A stretch of 26,318 nt of DNA, from contig CABUAS010000014.1 in NCBI GenBank assembly GCA_902489595.1, forward strand, positions 1 through 26,318, read 5' to 3'. The translations under genes were made by a program, and so were the position numbers. Shown here piece after piece: positions 1-7,823 of this stretch (the first letter of the stretch is position 1; the number at the start of each line of letters is the position of its first letter). This stretch comes from an uncultured Oscillospiraceae bacterium (lineage in GTDB: Bacteria > Bacillota > Clostridia > Oscillospirales > Acutalibacteraceae). The notes below the pieces were generated by a model that saw only the letters and a program-made list of their open reading frames with translations, was not told the DNA's origin and searched no databases.

Positions 1-11
1 TATAATTCTTT

Positions 12-46
12 GCGGTGGGCAGGCACGGAGACCGGCCCGCCCTACG
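12..46 (-). repeat. GTAGGG hairpin repeat, GGGCAGG subtype, elongated copy
   Basis: Read on the minus strand it begins GTAGGGCGGG and then forms a hairpin with arms at 32-38 and 17-23 around the 8-base loop TCTCCGTG. The arms pair except for one C/T mismatch. The copy is about four bases longer than the usual 27 bp next to the GTAGGG end. It belongs to the same family as the elements at 77-103 and 25553-25579. Confidence 0.7.
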
Positions 47-76
47 AGATAATATATACCTTATAATTAAATAATT

Positions 77-103
77 GTAGGGGAGGGTCTCTGTGCCCTC
101 CCG
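77..103 (+). repeat. GTAGGG hairpin repeat, GGGAGGG subtype
   Basis: This is a 27-bp element: GTAG, left arm GGGAGGG (81-87), loop TCTCTGTG (88-95), right arm CCCTCCC (96-102), then G. It lies about 30 bases upstream of the FHA gene. Identical or near-identical copies occur at 3663, 12418, 18227 and 21242. Confidence 0.9.
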
Positions 104-134
104 TTAAAGCCATACAAAGAAAGGACTTTTTACT

Positions 135-881
135 TTGGAAAATATTATTCAGTTACTTACGGGCGTATTAAGATACGCACTGCCTGTTTTTGCAGGCGTG
201 GTGGTTATTGTGTGCGTTGCATCGCTTTTCAGAAACCGTCCCCGTGTGCATAAAATGGCACAACTGGTAGACCAGAATAACGGCTCGGTTATTGATATCA
301 ATCACTGGGAAACATCAATCGGCAAGTCAAAATCAAACGATATTGTACTTCCGATGCCGTCTGTTTCACGTTTTCACGCCGTGCTTGCAAAAAAGCAGAA
401 TGAGTGGGTGGTTACGGACACTTTTTCCAAAAACGGCATTCTTGTAAATGGCGAAAAAATAGACGGCAGGCAGGTGCTTGAAGACGGCGATGTGATTGAA
501 ATCGGCGGTGTTCCGCTTAAATTTCAGTGCGCCGAGGCTGTTTCCGCCGAAAGCAAAAAAGAAATGCGCAATACTGCCGTGCAGAGCCATGTTGTTGCTT
601 ATGCCGTGCTTGTTGACACAAAAAGCCGCCGCCCTGTCTATATTAAACAAAAGGATGTGCTTATCGGCAGGGGCGATGAATGTGATATTCAGATTCTGTC
701 CGACGCTGTTTCGGCTCAGCACGCAAGAATTCACGAAACGTCAAGGGGTTGGGCACTGTCTGATTTAGACAGTCATAACGGTACAAAACTGAACGGCAGA
801 TATATTAATCAGCCGCAGTTGATTTTTGATGAGGACACGGTTACATTCGGTGACAGAGTATTTATTTTCTATGAAAGGTAG
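135..881 (+). CDS. Membrane-anchored protein with two FHA domains
   Basis: This 248-residue protein probably sits on the cytoplasmic face of the membrane and binds phosphothreonine partners in wall synthesis. Residues about 10-32 form one hydrophobic segment. A first FHA domain covers about 60-131, with IGKS, SRFH and KNG in place of the usual GR, SxxH and NG. A second, more canonical one covers about 170-248, with IGRG, SAQH and HNGT. The start is TTG, chosen because AAAGGA lies just upstream and the membrane segment follows directly. An FtsW-family gene begins 8 bases after the stop and a PBP gene overlaps that, so the three form an operon. In other Gram-positives FHA proteins beside SEDS/PBP genes are linked to PASTA-type Ser/Thr kinases; no kinase or phosphatase is present here. 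Function is inferred from domains and neighbours. Confidence 0.88.
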   Translation: MENIIQLLTGVLRYALPVFAGVVVIVCVASLFRNRPRVHKMAQLVDQNNGSVIDINHWETSIGKSKSNDIVLPMPSVSRFHAVLAKKQNEWVVTDTFSKNGILVNGEKIDGRQVLEDGDVIEIGGVPLKFQCAEAVSAESKKEMRNTAVQSHVVAYAVLVDTKSRRPVYIKQKDVLIGRGDECDIQILSDAVSAQHARIHETSRGWALSDLDSHNGTKLNGRYINQPQLIFDEDTVTFGDRVFIFYER

Positions 882-889
882 GGATTAAA

Positions 890-2173
890 ATGGCTGAAAA
901 AGCAAAATCAAAGGCAAAGAAAATGCCTAAAATCAAGCCGATTAATAACTTTGCAATGCTGTTTATAATCACTGTCTTTCAACTTGCAACAGGCTTTTCG
1001 GCGGCAAATGCAGGCGAGGCTTTTGAAAGTAAGGTAATGCTAGCCGTCGGTTTAATGGTTGTGCTCGAATGGGTGTATCTGATTGCATTTTATACGGCAA
1101 TGCACAGGCGCAATTTTGAACTTGAACTTATTGCATTTTTCCTTTGCGGCACGGGGCTTTCCGTTATCGGCTCAATAAGCCCGAGTGCCTGTTTCAAGCA
1201 GTTTTTATTTATTTTTGCAGGTATGATAGTTTATATTATAATGGTGTTTCTGCTCGGCAATCTTGAGTTATGTATGAAATTGCGACTGCCTGTCGCAGTG
1301 CTTGCAATTTTGCTTCTTCTTGTTAACCTTGTGATTGCCAAAACAACACACGGTGCAAGAAACTGGATAACAATCGGCGGTGAAAACGGCATAACCTTTC
1401 AGCCGTCGGAATTTGTTAAAATCGCGTTTATTTTCGTCGGTGCGGCAACGCTTGAAAAGATACAGACAAGCAAAAATATTTTTGCATTTATAGGCTTTTC
1501 GATTGCGTGCGTGGGCGCATTGATTTTAATTAAGGATTTCGGCACGGCGCTCGTGTTCTTTATCACATTTTTGATTATTGCGTTTATGACCTCGGGCGAT
1601 ATCAAAACAATCATTCTTGCCGTTGCCTCGGCTGTTCTGGGCGCAGGAATTGTTGTAAAATATAAATCGTATGTAACGGCTCGTTTTTCCGTTTACAGAC
1701 ATATATGGGAGAGCGACTATTACAATAAAAGCGGTTATCAGCAGACGAGAACGCTTGTCGGTATGGCGTCGGGCGGTCTGCTCGGGCTTGGTATCGGCAA
1801 CGGCAATACAAGAAACGTTTTTGCATCAACAACCGACCTTATTTTCGGTGTTATCAGCGAGGAATGGGGATTTATTTTCGCCGTGCTTGTTGTTTTGTCA
1901 TTCGTAGGCATTGCCGTTTCGGCGCTTATAAATTCAATTGCGTCAAGGTCAACATTTTATTCAATTGCCGCTGTTGCAGGCGCAGAAATGCTGCTGTTTC
2001 AGACGGCACTGAATATTTTCGGTATAACAGACGTTCTTCCGCTTACGGGCGTAACACTGCCGTTTGTAAGCCAGGGCGGTTCATCTATGATTTGCTGCTG
2101 GGCAGTGCTTGCGTATATTAAAGCGTCTGACGTGCGCACCTATAATTATCTCGGAGGTGCAAAGAAGAAATGA
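890..2173 (+). CDS. SEDS-family peptidoglycan glycosyltransferase (FtsW/RodA/SpoVE)
   Basis: A 427-residue polytopic membrane protein of the SEDS family, which polymerises lipid II into glycan strands together with a class B PBP. Visible family signatures are GARNWI at 155-160, QPSEFVKIAF at 171-180, KDFGTAL at 215-221, the TDLIFGVISEEWG stretch at 315-327 (D316 lies where the essential SEDS aspartate is expected) and PFVSQGGSSM at 391-400. About ten hydrophobic segments are apparent. The N terminus is a lysine-rich cytoplasmic tail. AGGTAGGG at 875-882 overlaps the preceding FHA stop and serves as ribosome binding site. The stop overlaps the ATG of the PBP gene by four bases, a strong sign of a dedicated SEDS-PBP pair. 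I cannot decide between FtsW, RodA and SpoVE from sequence alone, so no symbol is given. Confidence 0.93.
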   Translation: MAEKAKSKAKKMPKIKPINNFAMLFIITVFQLATGFSAANAGEAFESKVMLAVGLMVVLEWVYLIAFYTAMHRRNFELELIAFFLCGTGLSVIGSISPSACFKQFLFIFAGMIVYIIMVFLLGNLELCMKLRLPVAVLAILLLLVNLVIAKTTHGARNWITIGGENGITFQPSEFVKIAFIFVGAATLEKIQTSKNIFAFIGFSIACVGALILIKDFGTALVFFITFLIIAFMTSGDIKTIILAVASAVLGAGIVVKYKSYVTARFSVYRHIWESDYYNKSGYQQTRTLVGMASGGLLGLGIGNGNTRNVFASTTDLIFGVISEEWGFIFAVLVVLSFVGIAVSALINSIASRSTFYSIAAVAGAEMLLFQTALNIFGITDVLPLTGVTLPFVSQGGSSMICCWAVLAYIKASDVRTYNYLGGAKKK

Positions 2174-3561
2174 AAATGATTACAAGGCGGGGAATTTTTC
2201 TCTGGATACTGTGTATACTTTTTGCAGGCGGACTTATTTTCTTAACCTACAGTCTTGCAAGCGACGGTTCTGATTGGGTTATGAAACGCTATAACAGGCA
2301 TATTTACAGTGACGGTCAGTTGATTGCGGCAGGCGATATTAAAGACAGAAACGGCGTTGTTTTAACTTCTACCGACGGCGATCACCGTGTTTACAGTGAG
2401 GATAAGCAGACAAGGCTTTCAACGCTCCATGCAGTCGGTGATATGAAAGGCTTTATTTCGACGGGTGTTCAGGCAAATTTCCAGCCCGAGCTTGTCGGCT
2501 ACAATCTTTTTACAGGTGTTTATAAAAACAAAAAGTACGGCAAGGGCAATGATGTAAGCCTTACGATTGACAGTGAAATCAACAGGGTTGCCTATAAAGC
2601 GCTCGGAGATTACAAGGGCACGATTGCCGTTGTGAATTATAAAACAGGCGATATTGTGTGTATGGTTTCAACTCCGAGCTACGATCCTGAAAATGTGCCG
2701 TCAGACCTGGAGAGCAACTCTAAATATGAGGGTGCATACATTAACAGATTTTTAACGGGACTTTATACCCCCGGGTCTACTTTCAAACTTGTAACAACCG
2801 CCTGTGCGCTTGAAAACAAGCCTGAAATTCTGAATGATTCGTGGAACTGTAAAAAATATCTTGATGTTGACGGTCTTGAGGAAGACCGGATTGTCTGCAA
2901 CGCACGCCACGGCGAGGTTGATTTTGAAGAGGCTCTTGCAAAAAGCTGTAACTCTGCTTTTGCCGAAATTGCCATTGAACTCGGTGCAGATAATCTTAAA
3001 AACACTGTTGAAAAGATAGGTCTTACCTCGTCTGTTGTTGTAAGCGATAAAATTATGTCGGCAAAAGGCAGATTTCTGCTTGAGAGCAATGCACACGATA
3101 CTACTGTCGGCTGGACGGGTGTCGGTCAGGGTGAAACGCTTGTAAATCCTGCATCTATGCTTCGCTTTATCTGTGCTGTTGCCAATGACGGCAAGGCAGT
3201 ATCTTTCAATATTGTAGATGATTTTTCAAATCAGGCAGGCAAAACGCTCGGTATAACTTTCAGCGAAAATGAAGTTCAGCTGCTCAGCAGCGAAACGGCG
3301 CAGAAAATGAAAGAACTGATGCGCAACAATGTTGAACAGCAGTACGGCGACAAAAATTATAAGGGGCTTAACCTTTGTGCAAAATCAGGCACGGCGCAGA
3401 TTGATAATGTTGATGAGCATAATACGGCGTGGTTTGTAGGCTTTATGGACGATGAGCAGAACCCGTATGCATTTGTGGTCGTTGCCGAAAGAGGCAATTC
3501 AGGCTCAAAAACAGCAGGACCGATGGCAAACAAGGTTTTGCAGGCACTTGTTGATGAATAA
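2170..3561 (+). CDS. Class B penicillin-binding protein (transpeptidase)
   Basis: A 463-residue DD-transpeptidase that cross-links peptidoglycan outside the membrane, anchored by one N-terminal segment (about 9-29). The three active-site motifs are in order: SxxK as STFK at 203-206 (Ser203 nucleophile), SxN as SCN at 259-261, and KSGT at 405-408. The region before the transpeptidase domain is only about 100 residues, much shorter than in PBP2 or FtsI of Gram-negatives, and resembles the compact PbpA type paired with FHA and RodA genes in actinobacteria. Its ATG overlaps the stop of the SEDS gene (ATGA), implying translational coupling and a working glycosyltransferase-transpeptidase pair. The gene ends before a gap filled with three hairpin repeats; no classical terminator is seen. 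Confidence 0.93.
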   Translation: MKMITRRGIFLWILCILFAGGLIFLTYSLASDGSDWVMKRYNRHIYSDGQLIAAGDIKDRNGVVLTSTDGDHRVYSEDKQTRLSTLHAVGDMKGFISTGVQANFQPELVGYNLFTGVYKNKKYGKGNDVSLTIDSEINRVAYKALGDYKGTIAVVNYKTGDIVCMVSTPSYDPENVPSDLESNSKYEGAYINRFLTGLYTPGSTFKLVTTACALENKPEILNDSWNCKKYLDVDGLEEDRIVCNARHGEVDFEEALAKSCNSAFAEIAIELGADNLKNTVEKIGLTSSVVVSDKIMSAKGRFLLESNAHDTTVGWTGVGQGETLVNPASMLRFICAVANDGKAVSFNIVDDFSNQAGKTLGITFSENEVQLLSSETAQKMKELMRNNVEQQYGDKNYKGLNLCAKSGTAQIDNVDEHNTAWFVGFMDDEQNPYAFVVVAERGNSGSKTAGPMANKVLQALVDE

Positions 3562-3577
3562 TGTATTGGTAATGACC

Positions 3578-3604
3578 GTAGGGGAGGGTCTTTGTGCCCT
3601 CCCG
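3578..3604 (+). repeat. GTAGGG hairpin repeat, GGGAGGG subtype
   Basis: A 27-bp element with arms GGGAGGG and CCCTCCC and loop TCTTTGTG. The single C-to-T change is in the loop, so pairing is untouched. It is the first of three elements between the PBP gene and hflX. Confidence 0.9.
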
Positions 3605-3608
3605 AAAA

Positions 3609-3633
3609 CGGGCAATTCGTGAATTGCCCCTAC
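3609..3633 (-). repeat. GTAGGG hairpin repeat, GGGCAATTC subtype
   Basis: A 25-bp element reading on the minus strand GTAG, GGGCAATTC, two bases, GAATTGCCC, G. The arms are perfectly complementary but unrelated in sequence to the neighbouring GGGAGGG arms. It is sandwiched between two plus-oriented copies. Confidence 0.85.
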
Positions 3634-3662
3634 AGAACTGCAATAACGTTACAGCAAAAATT

Positions 3663-3689
3663 GTAGGGGAGGGTCTCCGTGCCCTCCCG
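3663..3689 (+). repeat. GTAGGG hairpin repeat, GGGAGGG subtype
   Basis: A 27-bp element with perfect GGGAGGG/CCCTCCC arms and loop TCTCCGTG. It ends 32 bases before the hflX start codon, so it is probably in the hflX leader if transcription starts upstream. Confidence 0.9.
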
Positions 3690-3721
3690 ATAAATTACAA
3701 TGTATATTACAAAGGAACTTT

Positions 3722-4969
3722 ATGGAAACTAACATTGAAAATAAAACCGAACAGGCGCTTCTGATTTCTGTTGACACGAGTGATTTTGATGCCGAGGCGT
3801 CGATTGATGAACTTGCCGAGCTTGCAAAAACGGCGGGCGCAGAAGTGCAGGGTATGATGATTCAGAAGCGTGATACACCTGTGGGCGCAACCTTTGTCGG
3901 CGCAGGCAGGCTTGCCGAAATTGCCGATTTCTGCCGTGCAAATGATACTGATATTATTATTGCCGACGGTGAGCTGACTCCCGTTCAGGTGAGAAATATT
4001 GAAGATGAAACCGATGTAAGAGTTGTGGACAGAACAACGCTTATTCTTGATATTTTTGCAAAGCGTGCCGTTTCGGCAGAGGGCAAGGTTCAGGTTGAGC
4101 TTGCACAGTTAAAATATGCTCTGCCAAGACTTTCGGGCAAAGGTACTTCGCTTTCAAGGCTCGGCGGCGGTATCGGCACAAGAGGCCCGGGCGAAACGAA
4201 ACTTGAAACAGACAGGCGGCATATAAGACGCAGAATTCAGTTTCTGAGCGAAAATCTCGCTAAAATGGAAAAACGCCGACTTGCAGTTCACGAAAGGCGC
4301 AGTAAAAACGGCGTTGAGGCAGTTGCCATAGTCGGCTACACGAATGCAGGCAAATCAACGCTTATGAACAGGCTTACAAATGCGGGTGTGCTTGAAGAAG
4401 ACAAGCTTTTTGCAACGCTTGACCCCACGGCAAGAAAACTGATTCTGCCGTCGGGCAGGCAGGTTATGATTGTTGATACTGTCGGTCTTGTCCGCAGACT
4501 TCCTCACCAACTGGTAGAGGCGTTTAAATCTACGCTTGAAGAGGCGCTGTGGGCAGATGTTATTTTAAATGTGTGCGATGCCTCAAGCGAGGAGTGCAGC
4601 AGGCACATTGCCGTTACAAATGATTTGCTTTCGTCACTCGGGTGTGACGGCAAGCCGATTATAAATGTGCTCAACAAGTGTGACAAAGTGCCCGATATTC
4701 TTAATTTTCCGCTTATTGCGGGCAGTGTGCACATCAGTGCAAAAACGGGTTACGGCATTAACACTCTGCTTGAAAAAATCGAACAGGCCTTTCCCGAAAC
4801 AAAGCGCAGGGTGAAACTGCTTATACCTTTTTCACATGGTAAAATTGCGAATGATTTAAGAAAATACGGCACGGTTGAAGATGAAAAATATACCGAAAAC
4901 GGTCTTGAAATTACCGCCGTTGCCGAGCTTGCTTATATTGATAAAATTAAAGATTATTTAATGGATTAA
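3722..4969 (+). CDS. hflX: GTPase HflX, ribosome-associated
   Basis: A 415-residue GTPase that in other bacteria binds the 50S subunit and splits stalled or stressed ribosomes. The N-terminal HflX domain (about 10-180) includes FVGAGR at 58-63 and the glycine-rich SRLGGGIGTRGPGETK at 145-160, followed by an arginine-rich helix. The G domain shows G1 GYTNAGKS at 205-212, G3 DTVG at 252-255 and G4 NKCD at 318-321. Length and domain order are typical. AAAGGA at 3711-3716 is well spaced from the ATG. The 160-base gap upstream contains only hairpin repeats, and I see no convincing promoter there. The next gene starts 47 bases downstream. Confidence 0.96.
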   Translation: METNIENKTEQALLISVDTSDFDAEASIDELAELAKTAGAEVQGMMIQKRDTPVGATFVGAGRLAEIADFCRANDTDIIIADGELTPVQVRNIEDETDVRVVDRTTLILDIFAKRAVSAEGKVQVELAQLKYALPRLSGKGTSLSRLGGGIGTRGPGETKLETDRRHIRRRIQFLSENLAKMEKRRLAVHERRSKNGVEAVAIVGYTNAGKSTLMNRLTNAGVLEEDKLFATLDPTARKLILPSGRQVMIVDTVGLVRRLPHQLVEAFKSTLEEALWADVILNVCDASSEECSRHIAVTNDLLSSLGCDGKPIINVLNKCDKVPDILNFPLIAGSVHISAKTGYGINTLLEKIEQAFPETKRRVKLLIPFSHGKIANDLRKYGTVEDEKYTENGLEITAVAELAYIDKIKDYLMD

Positions 4970-5016
4970 TATAATAATTGCCGTTTTTATTTCATAAAAT
5001 CATATGAGGTGGTTTT

Positions 5017-5487
5017 ATGAAGATGTTGACCCTCAGGCTTAAGCCTAAAACAATTTTCGGGTTAATTTTGATCTTAACAGGGGTTATAGTTATCGGCGTA
5101 ACCTTTTTTTCAAATCATGTGTCAGACAGCAAAAAAACGGCAGGCACTGTCAGCCTTGCAACTAATGAGGACTGTGAGGCGTATTTAACCTCGCTTGGAT
5201 GGGAATATGATACGAACTGCACCGAAAAGCAGGTGAAAATTCCTGCGCAGTTTAACGATACATACACCCGTTACAACGAAATTCAGTTAAAGCAGGGCTT
5301 TGATTTATCGCAGTACAAGGGTAAAGATGTTACGGTTTACACTTACAACATCAAAAATTATTCGGGTTATGAAAACCGTGACTGCATTTTTGCAAATCTT
5401 ATAGTCTGTGATAATCAGTTAATCGGCGGAGATATATGCTCAACTTCTGCTTCAGACGGATTTATGCAGGGATTAAACAGGACTTAA
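5017..5487 (+). CDS. Small membrane-anchored protein, DUF4830-like
   Basis: A 156-residue protein with one N-terminal hydrophobic segment (about 14-33) and a soluble extracytoplasmic domain. The domain pattern resembles the DUF4830 family as I recall it from Clostridia: a W in a LGWEYD context near 57, IPAQFNDTYTRYN about 75-87, an LKQGFDL stretch, a YKGKDVTVYTYNI segment, then the C-terminal IGGDI and GFMQGL. The family has no established function that I know of. GAGGTGG just upstream of the ATG is a good ribosome binding site. It lies between hflX and the pseudouridine synthase, which begins only four bases after its stop, so it is probably co-transcribed with that gene. Two cysteines (52, 67) are near each other in the soluble domain, so a disulfide is possible. 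Confidence 0.8.
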   Translation: MKMLTLRLKPKTIFGLILILTGVIVIGVTFFSNHVSDSKKTAGTVSLATNEDCEAYLTSLGWEYDTNCTEKQVKIPAQFNDTYTRYNEIQLKQGFDLSQYKGKDVTVYTYNIKNYSGYENRDCIFANLIVCDNQLIGGDICSTSASDGFMQGLNRT

Positions 5488-5491
5488 ATTT

Positions 5492-6202
5492 ATGGAACGG
5501 ATAGATAAAATTATTTCGTCACAGCTGAATATTACAAGAAATGAGGCACGCACGCTTATTAAGTCAAAAAAGGTGCTTTTAAACGGTGCGCCCGTTAAAT
5601 CTTCAAATGAAAAAGCCGATACGGAAATAGATGTTATAAAGGTAAACGGCAAAGAGATAGCGTTTAAAAAATATGTATATATAATGATGAATAAGCCAAA
5701 GGGTGTTATTTCGTCAACAGACGGCAGAAAAACAAATGAAAAAACCGTTGTTGATATTCTGCCCGATGATATGAAACGAAAAAATCTTTTCCCTGCCGGC
5801 AGGCTTGATAAAGACACAACGGGTTTCGTGCTTATTACCGACGACGGCGGATTTGCCCACAGAATTTTAAGCCCGAAAAGCCATATACCGAAAACGTATA
5901 TTGCGCATCTTGATAAGCCTTTTGACGATACTGTTGCCAAAGAATTTGAAATCGGCGTTGAAATCGGCGGCGACGTCTGTATGCCTGCCGAAATATATGC
6001 AAAAGACGGTGATTTCAGCACAGCCGTTGTAACAATCAGACAGGGAATGTATCACCAGATTAAGCGTATGTTCAAAAAATTCGGCATAACGGTGCTTGAA
6101 CTTAAACGCATTAAAATGGGTTCGCTTGAGCTTGATAAAAATCTTGCCGCAGGGCAGTGCAGATATATTGAAAATGAAGAAATGCACAAATTTTTTGATT
6201 GA
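5492..6202 (+). CDS. RsuA/RluB-family pseudouridine synthase
   Basis: A 236-residue enzyme that isomerises a specific rRNA uridine to pseudouridine. It has an N-terminal S4-type RNA-binding domain (about 1-55, with ITRNEARTLIKSKKVLLNG) and the catalytic domain carrying GRLDKDTTG at 103-111, in which Asp106 is the expected nucleophile. MNKPKG at 66-71 and the C-terminal YHQIKRMF stretch are standard RsuA-family features. Length matches 16S pseudouridine-516 synthases, but the exact target (16S or 23S) cannot be fixed from sequence. It follows the DUF4830-like gene by four bases with a weak CAGGA site, suggesting coupled translation. A weak AU-rich hairpin with a T tract follows at 6248-6271. 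Confidence 0.92.
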   Translation: MERIDKIISSQLNITRNEARTLIKSKKVLLNGAPVKSSNEKADTEIDVIKVNGKEIAFKKYVYIMMNKPKGVISSTDGRKTNEKTVVDILPDDMKRKNLFPAGRLDKDTTGFVLITDDGGFAHRILSPKSHIPKTYIAHLDKPFDDTVAKEFEIGVEIGGDVCMPAEIYAKDGDFSTAVVTIRQGMYHQIKRMFKKFGITVLELKRIKMGSLELDKNLAAGQCRYIENEEMHKFFD

Positions 6203-6247
6203 TTTTTATGCACTGCCTGTAGACCGCTTGTGGAGAAAAAATATATT

Positions 6248-6271
6248 TACACAACATATTGTGTATTTTTT
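6248..6271 (+). terminator. Weak Rho-independent terminator after the pseudouridine synthase
   Basis: A 7-bp A/T-rich stem (TACACAA with TTGTGTA) around the loop CATA is followed by six T residues. It separates the pseudouridine synthase gene from the promoter of the CdaR-type regulator. The low GC of the stem makes strong termination uncertain. Confidence 0.5.
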
Positions 6272-6332
6272 AACAATTTTTCAGCCGTTATGCAATATGA
6301 ACAAAAAAATATATAAAATTTTGTCAAAATGC

Positions 6333-6361
6333 TTGCAATTTGTTTAAATGCCTTGTATAAT
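6333..6361 (+). promoter_or_regulatory. Sigma-A-type promoter for the CdaR-type regulator
   Basis: TTGCAA at 6333-6338 and TATAAT at 6356-6361 are separated by exactly 17 bases. Transcription would start near 6368, giving a leader of about 75 bases before the TTG start. I saw no obvious palindromic operator nearby. Confidence 0.78.
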
Positions 6362-6428
6362 ATGAACAAGAGAGCGATAATACTTTTGTGCATAATTGCA
6401 TTTTATTGTATTTAATCCGCTTGTCTTT

Positions 6429-6436
6429 AAGGAGGG
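6429..6436 (+). promoter_or_regulatory. Ribosome binding site fixing a TTG start
   Basis: AAGGAGGG lies six bases upstream of TTG at 6443. There is no in-frame ATG nearby and the N-terminal sensor domain begins immediately, so this strong site decides the start of the regulator. Confidence 0.85.
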
Positions 6437-6442
6437 ATTCTC

Positions 6443-7528
6443 TTGCCTAACAGATTATTTCAGGGCATTGTAAATCAGATGAGAGATTCTGTAGACCGTA
6501 ATATCGGCGTTGTTGACGAGGCAGGAACGGTTACTGCCTGTTCTGAACTCGGTCAGATCGGTGAGGTTCGCAAGGGCGTAGTTTCGGCAGGCGTGTTTGC
6601 AGGTCTTCAGACCTGTGTTGATGGCTGTACCTACAAGGCCTTCGGCAATTCGGTTCACCCCGAATATGCAGTTTTTGTAGACGGTACTGACGATTTAAGC
6701 AGAAGGTATGCCGATTTGATTTCGGTTGCTCTTGACCAGATTAAGCAGAATAACGATGAAAAGTTTGACAGGTCAAATTTTGTTAAAAATGTTATTCTTG
6801 ATAATATTCTTCCGGGTGATATTTATATTAAGAGCCGAGAACTTCATTTTAACAATGACGCTTCAAGGGTTGTATTTATCATTCGTGCAAGCAATAAAAA
6901 CGATGTTTCTGTTTATGATGTTATTCAGAATTTCTTCCCTGACAAGGCAAAGGATTTCGTTGTAAATATAAATGAAAGCGATATTGCCCTTATCAAAGAG
7001 GTTCGCCCGAATGTTGATATGAAAGACCTTGTTAAACTTGCGCAGTCTATCTGCGATACTCTTGCAACGGAATTTTACTGCAATGCAAATATCGGCATCG
7101 GCACCTGCGTTACCGGCATTAAGGATTTGGCAAAATCGTTTAAAGAGGCTCAGGTTGCACTTGAAGTAGGCAAAGTTTTCGATACGGAACAGCCGATTGT
7201 AAGTTACGAAAAACTCGGCATTGCCCGTCTTATTTATCAGCTTCCCACAACGCTTTGCGATATGTTTCTTAAAGAAGTTTTCAAGTCGGGTTCAATCGAA
7301 TCGCTTGACCAGGAAACGCTGTTTACTATTCAGAAGTTTTTTGAAAACAATCTCAACGTTTCCGAAACAAGCCGAAAACTGTTTGTTCACAGAAACACGC
7401 TTGTTTACAGACTTGAAAAAATCAAAAAAATCACAGGTCTTGACCTCAGAGAGTTTGACGACGCCATTGTATTTAAAGTAGCGCTTATGGTCAACAAGTA
7501 CCTCGATTCCAGTCCTGTTAAATATTAA
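6443..7528 (+). CDS. CdaR/PucR-family transcriptional regulator
   Basis: A 361-residue DNA-binding regulator. Residues about 3-105 resemble the sugar-diacid-recognition domain of CdaR (IVNQMRD, NIGVVDEAGTVTACSE, IGEVRKG). A middle region (about 120-285) resembles the GGDEF-like domain of CdaR proteins. The C-terminal PucR-type helix-turn-helix is clear at about 290-355, with FFENNLNVSETSRKLFVHRN, TLVYRLEKIKKITGLDL and a following hydrophobic helix. CdaR homologues control sugar-acid or glycerate use, but no such catabolic gene is nearby, so the inducer and targets are unknown. The gene stands alone between a 17-spaced promoter and a strong terminator, which suits a monocistronic global or remote regulator. 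It starts with TTG. Confidence 0.88.
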   Translation: MPNRLFQGIVNQMRDSVDRNIGVVDEAGTVTACSELGQIGEVRKGVVSAGVFAGLQTCVDGCTYKAFGNSVHPEYAVFVDGTDDLSRRYADLISVALDQIKQNNDEKFDRSNFVKNVILDNILPGDIYIKSRELHFNNDASRVVFIIRASNKNDVSVYDVIQNFFPDKAKDFVVNINESDIALIKEVRPNVDMKDLVKLAQSICDTLATEFYCNANIGIGTCVTGIKDLAKSFKEAQVALEVGKVFDTEQPIVSYEKLGIARLIYQLPTTLCDMFLKEVFKSGSIESLDQETLFTIQKFFENNLNVSETSRKLFVHRNTLVYRLEKIKKITGLDLREFDDAIVFKVALMVNKYLDSSPVKY

Positions 7529-7537
7529 ATTACTAAC

Positions 7538-7575
7538 AAACCTCGGTATTGCTTCCGAGGTTTTTGTTTTTTTGT
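7538..7575 (+). terminator. Rho-independent terminator of the CdaR-type regulator
   Basis: A 9-bp perfect stem (AAACCTCGG at 7538-7546 with CCGAGGTTT at 7555-7563) closes an 8-base loop and runs into a long T tract interrupted by a single G. Confidence 0.93.
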
Positions 7576-7600
7576 ATGGAAGGATATTATCTGTAAGTTA

Positions 7601-7647
7601 AGCCTTCCCCTTGAGGGGAAGGGGGACCGCTTGCGGTGGATGAGGTG
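7601..7647. repeat. Intergenic double-hairpin repeat, unrelated to the GTAGGG family
   Basis: CCTTCCCC (7603-7610), loop TTGA, GGGGAAGG (7615-7622) form a perfect 8-bp hairpin. A second small hairpin follows, ACCGC, TT, GCGGT (7626-7637), then GGATGAGGTG. From memory, similar blocks occur dispersed in intestinal Clostridia genomes. The rest of the 295-base gap 7529-7823 holds the regulator's terminator and the ftsE promoter; I see no gene in it. Confidence 0.65.
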
Positions 7648-7739
7648 TTATTATGCGATTGTTTTTCATTTGCTGCATATTCCACAACCGATTTCTTACA
7701 ATTCTATTACATAATTTACAAAAAAATAACATTTTAGGG

Positions 7740-7768
7740 TTGATTTATAACTCAATCGGCGTTATTAT
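7740..7768 (+). promoter_or_regulatory. Probable promoter of the ftsEX operon
   Basis: TTGATT at 7740-7745 and TATTAT at 7763-7768 are 17 bases apart in an A/T-rich stretch. The predicted start near 7775 gives a leader of about 50 bases before the GTG of ftsE. Confidence 0.65.
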
Positions 7769-7823
7769 ATATATAAATAAAAATATACCCACAGTTAATG
7801 ATTAAAGACAAGAGGTAAAAATT

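Noticed and set aside
62..67. TATAAT as the -10 box of the FHA operon promoter
   Set aside because: No -35-like hexamer is found 16-18 bases upstream; that position is inside the repeat at 12-46.
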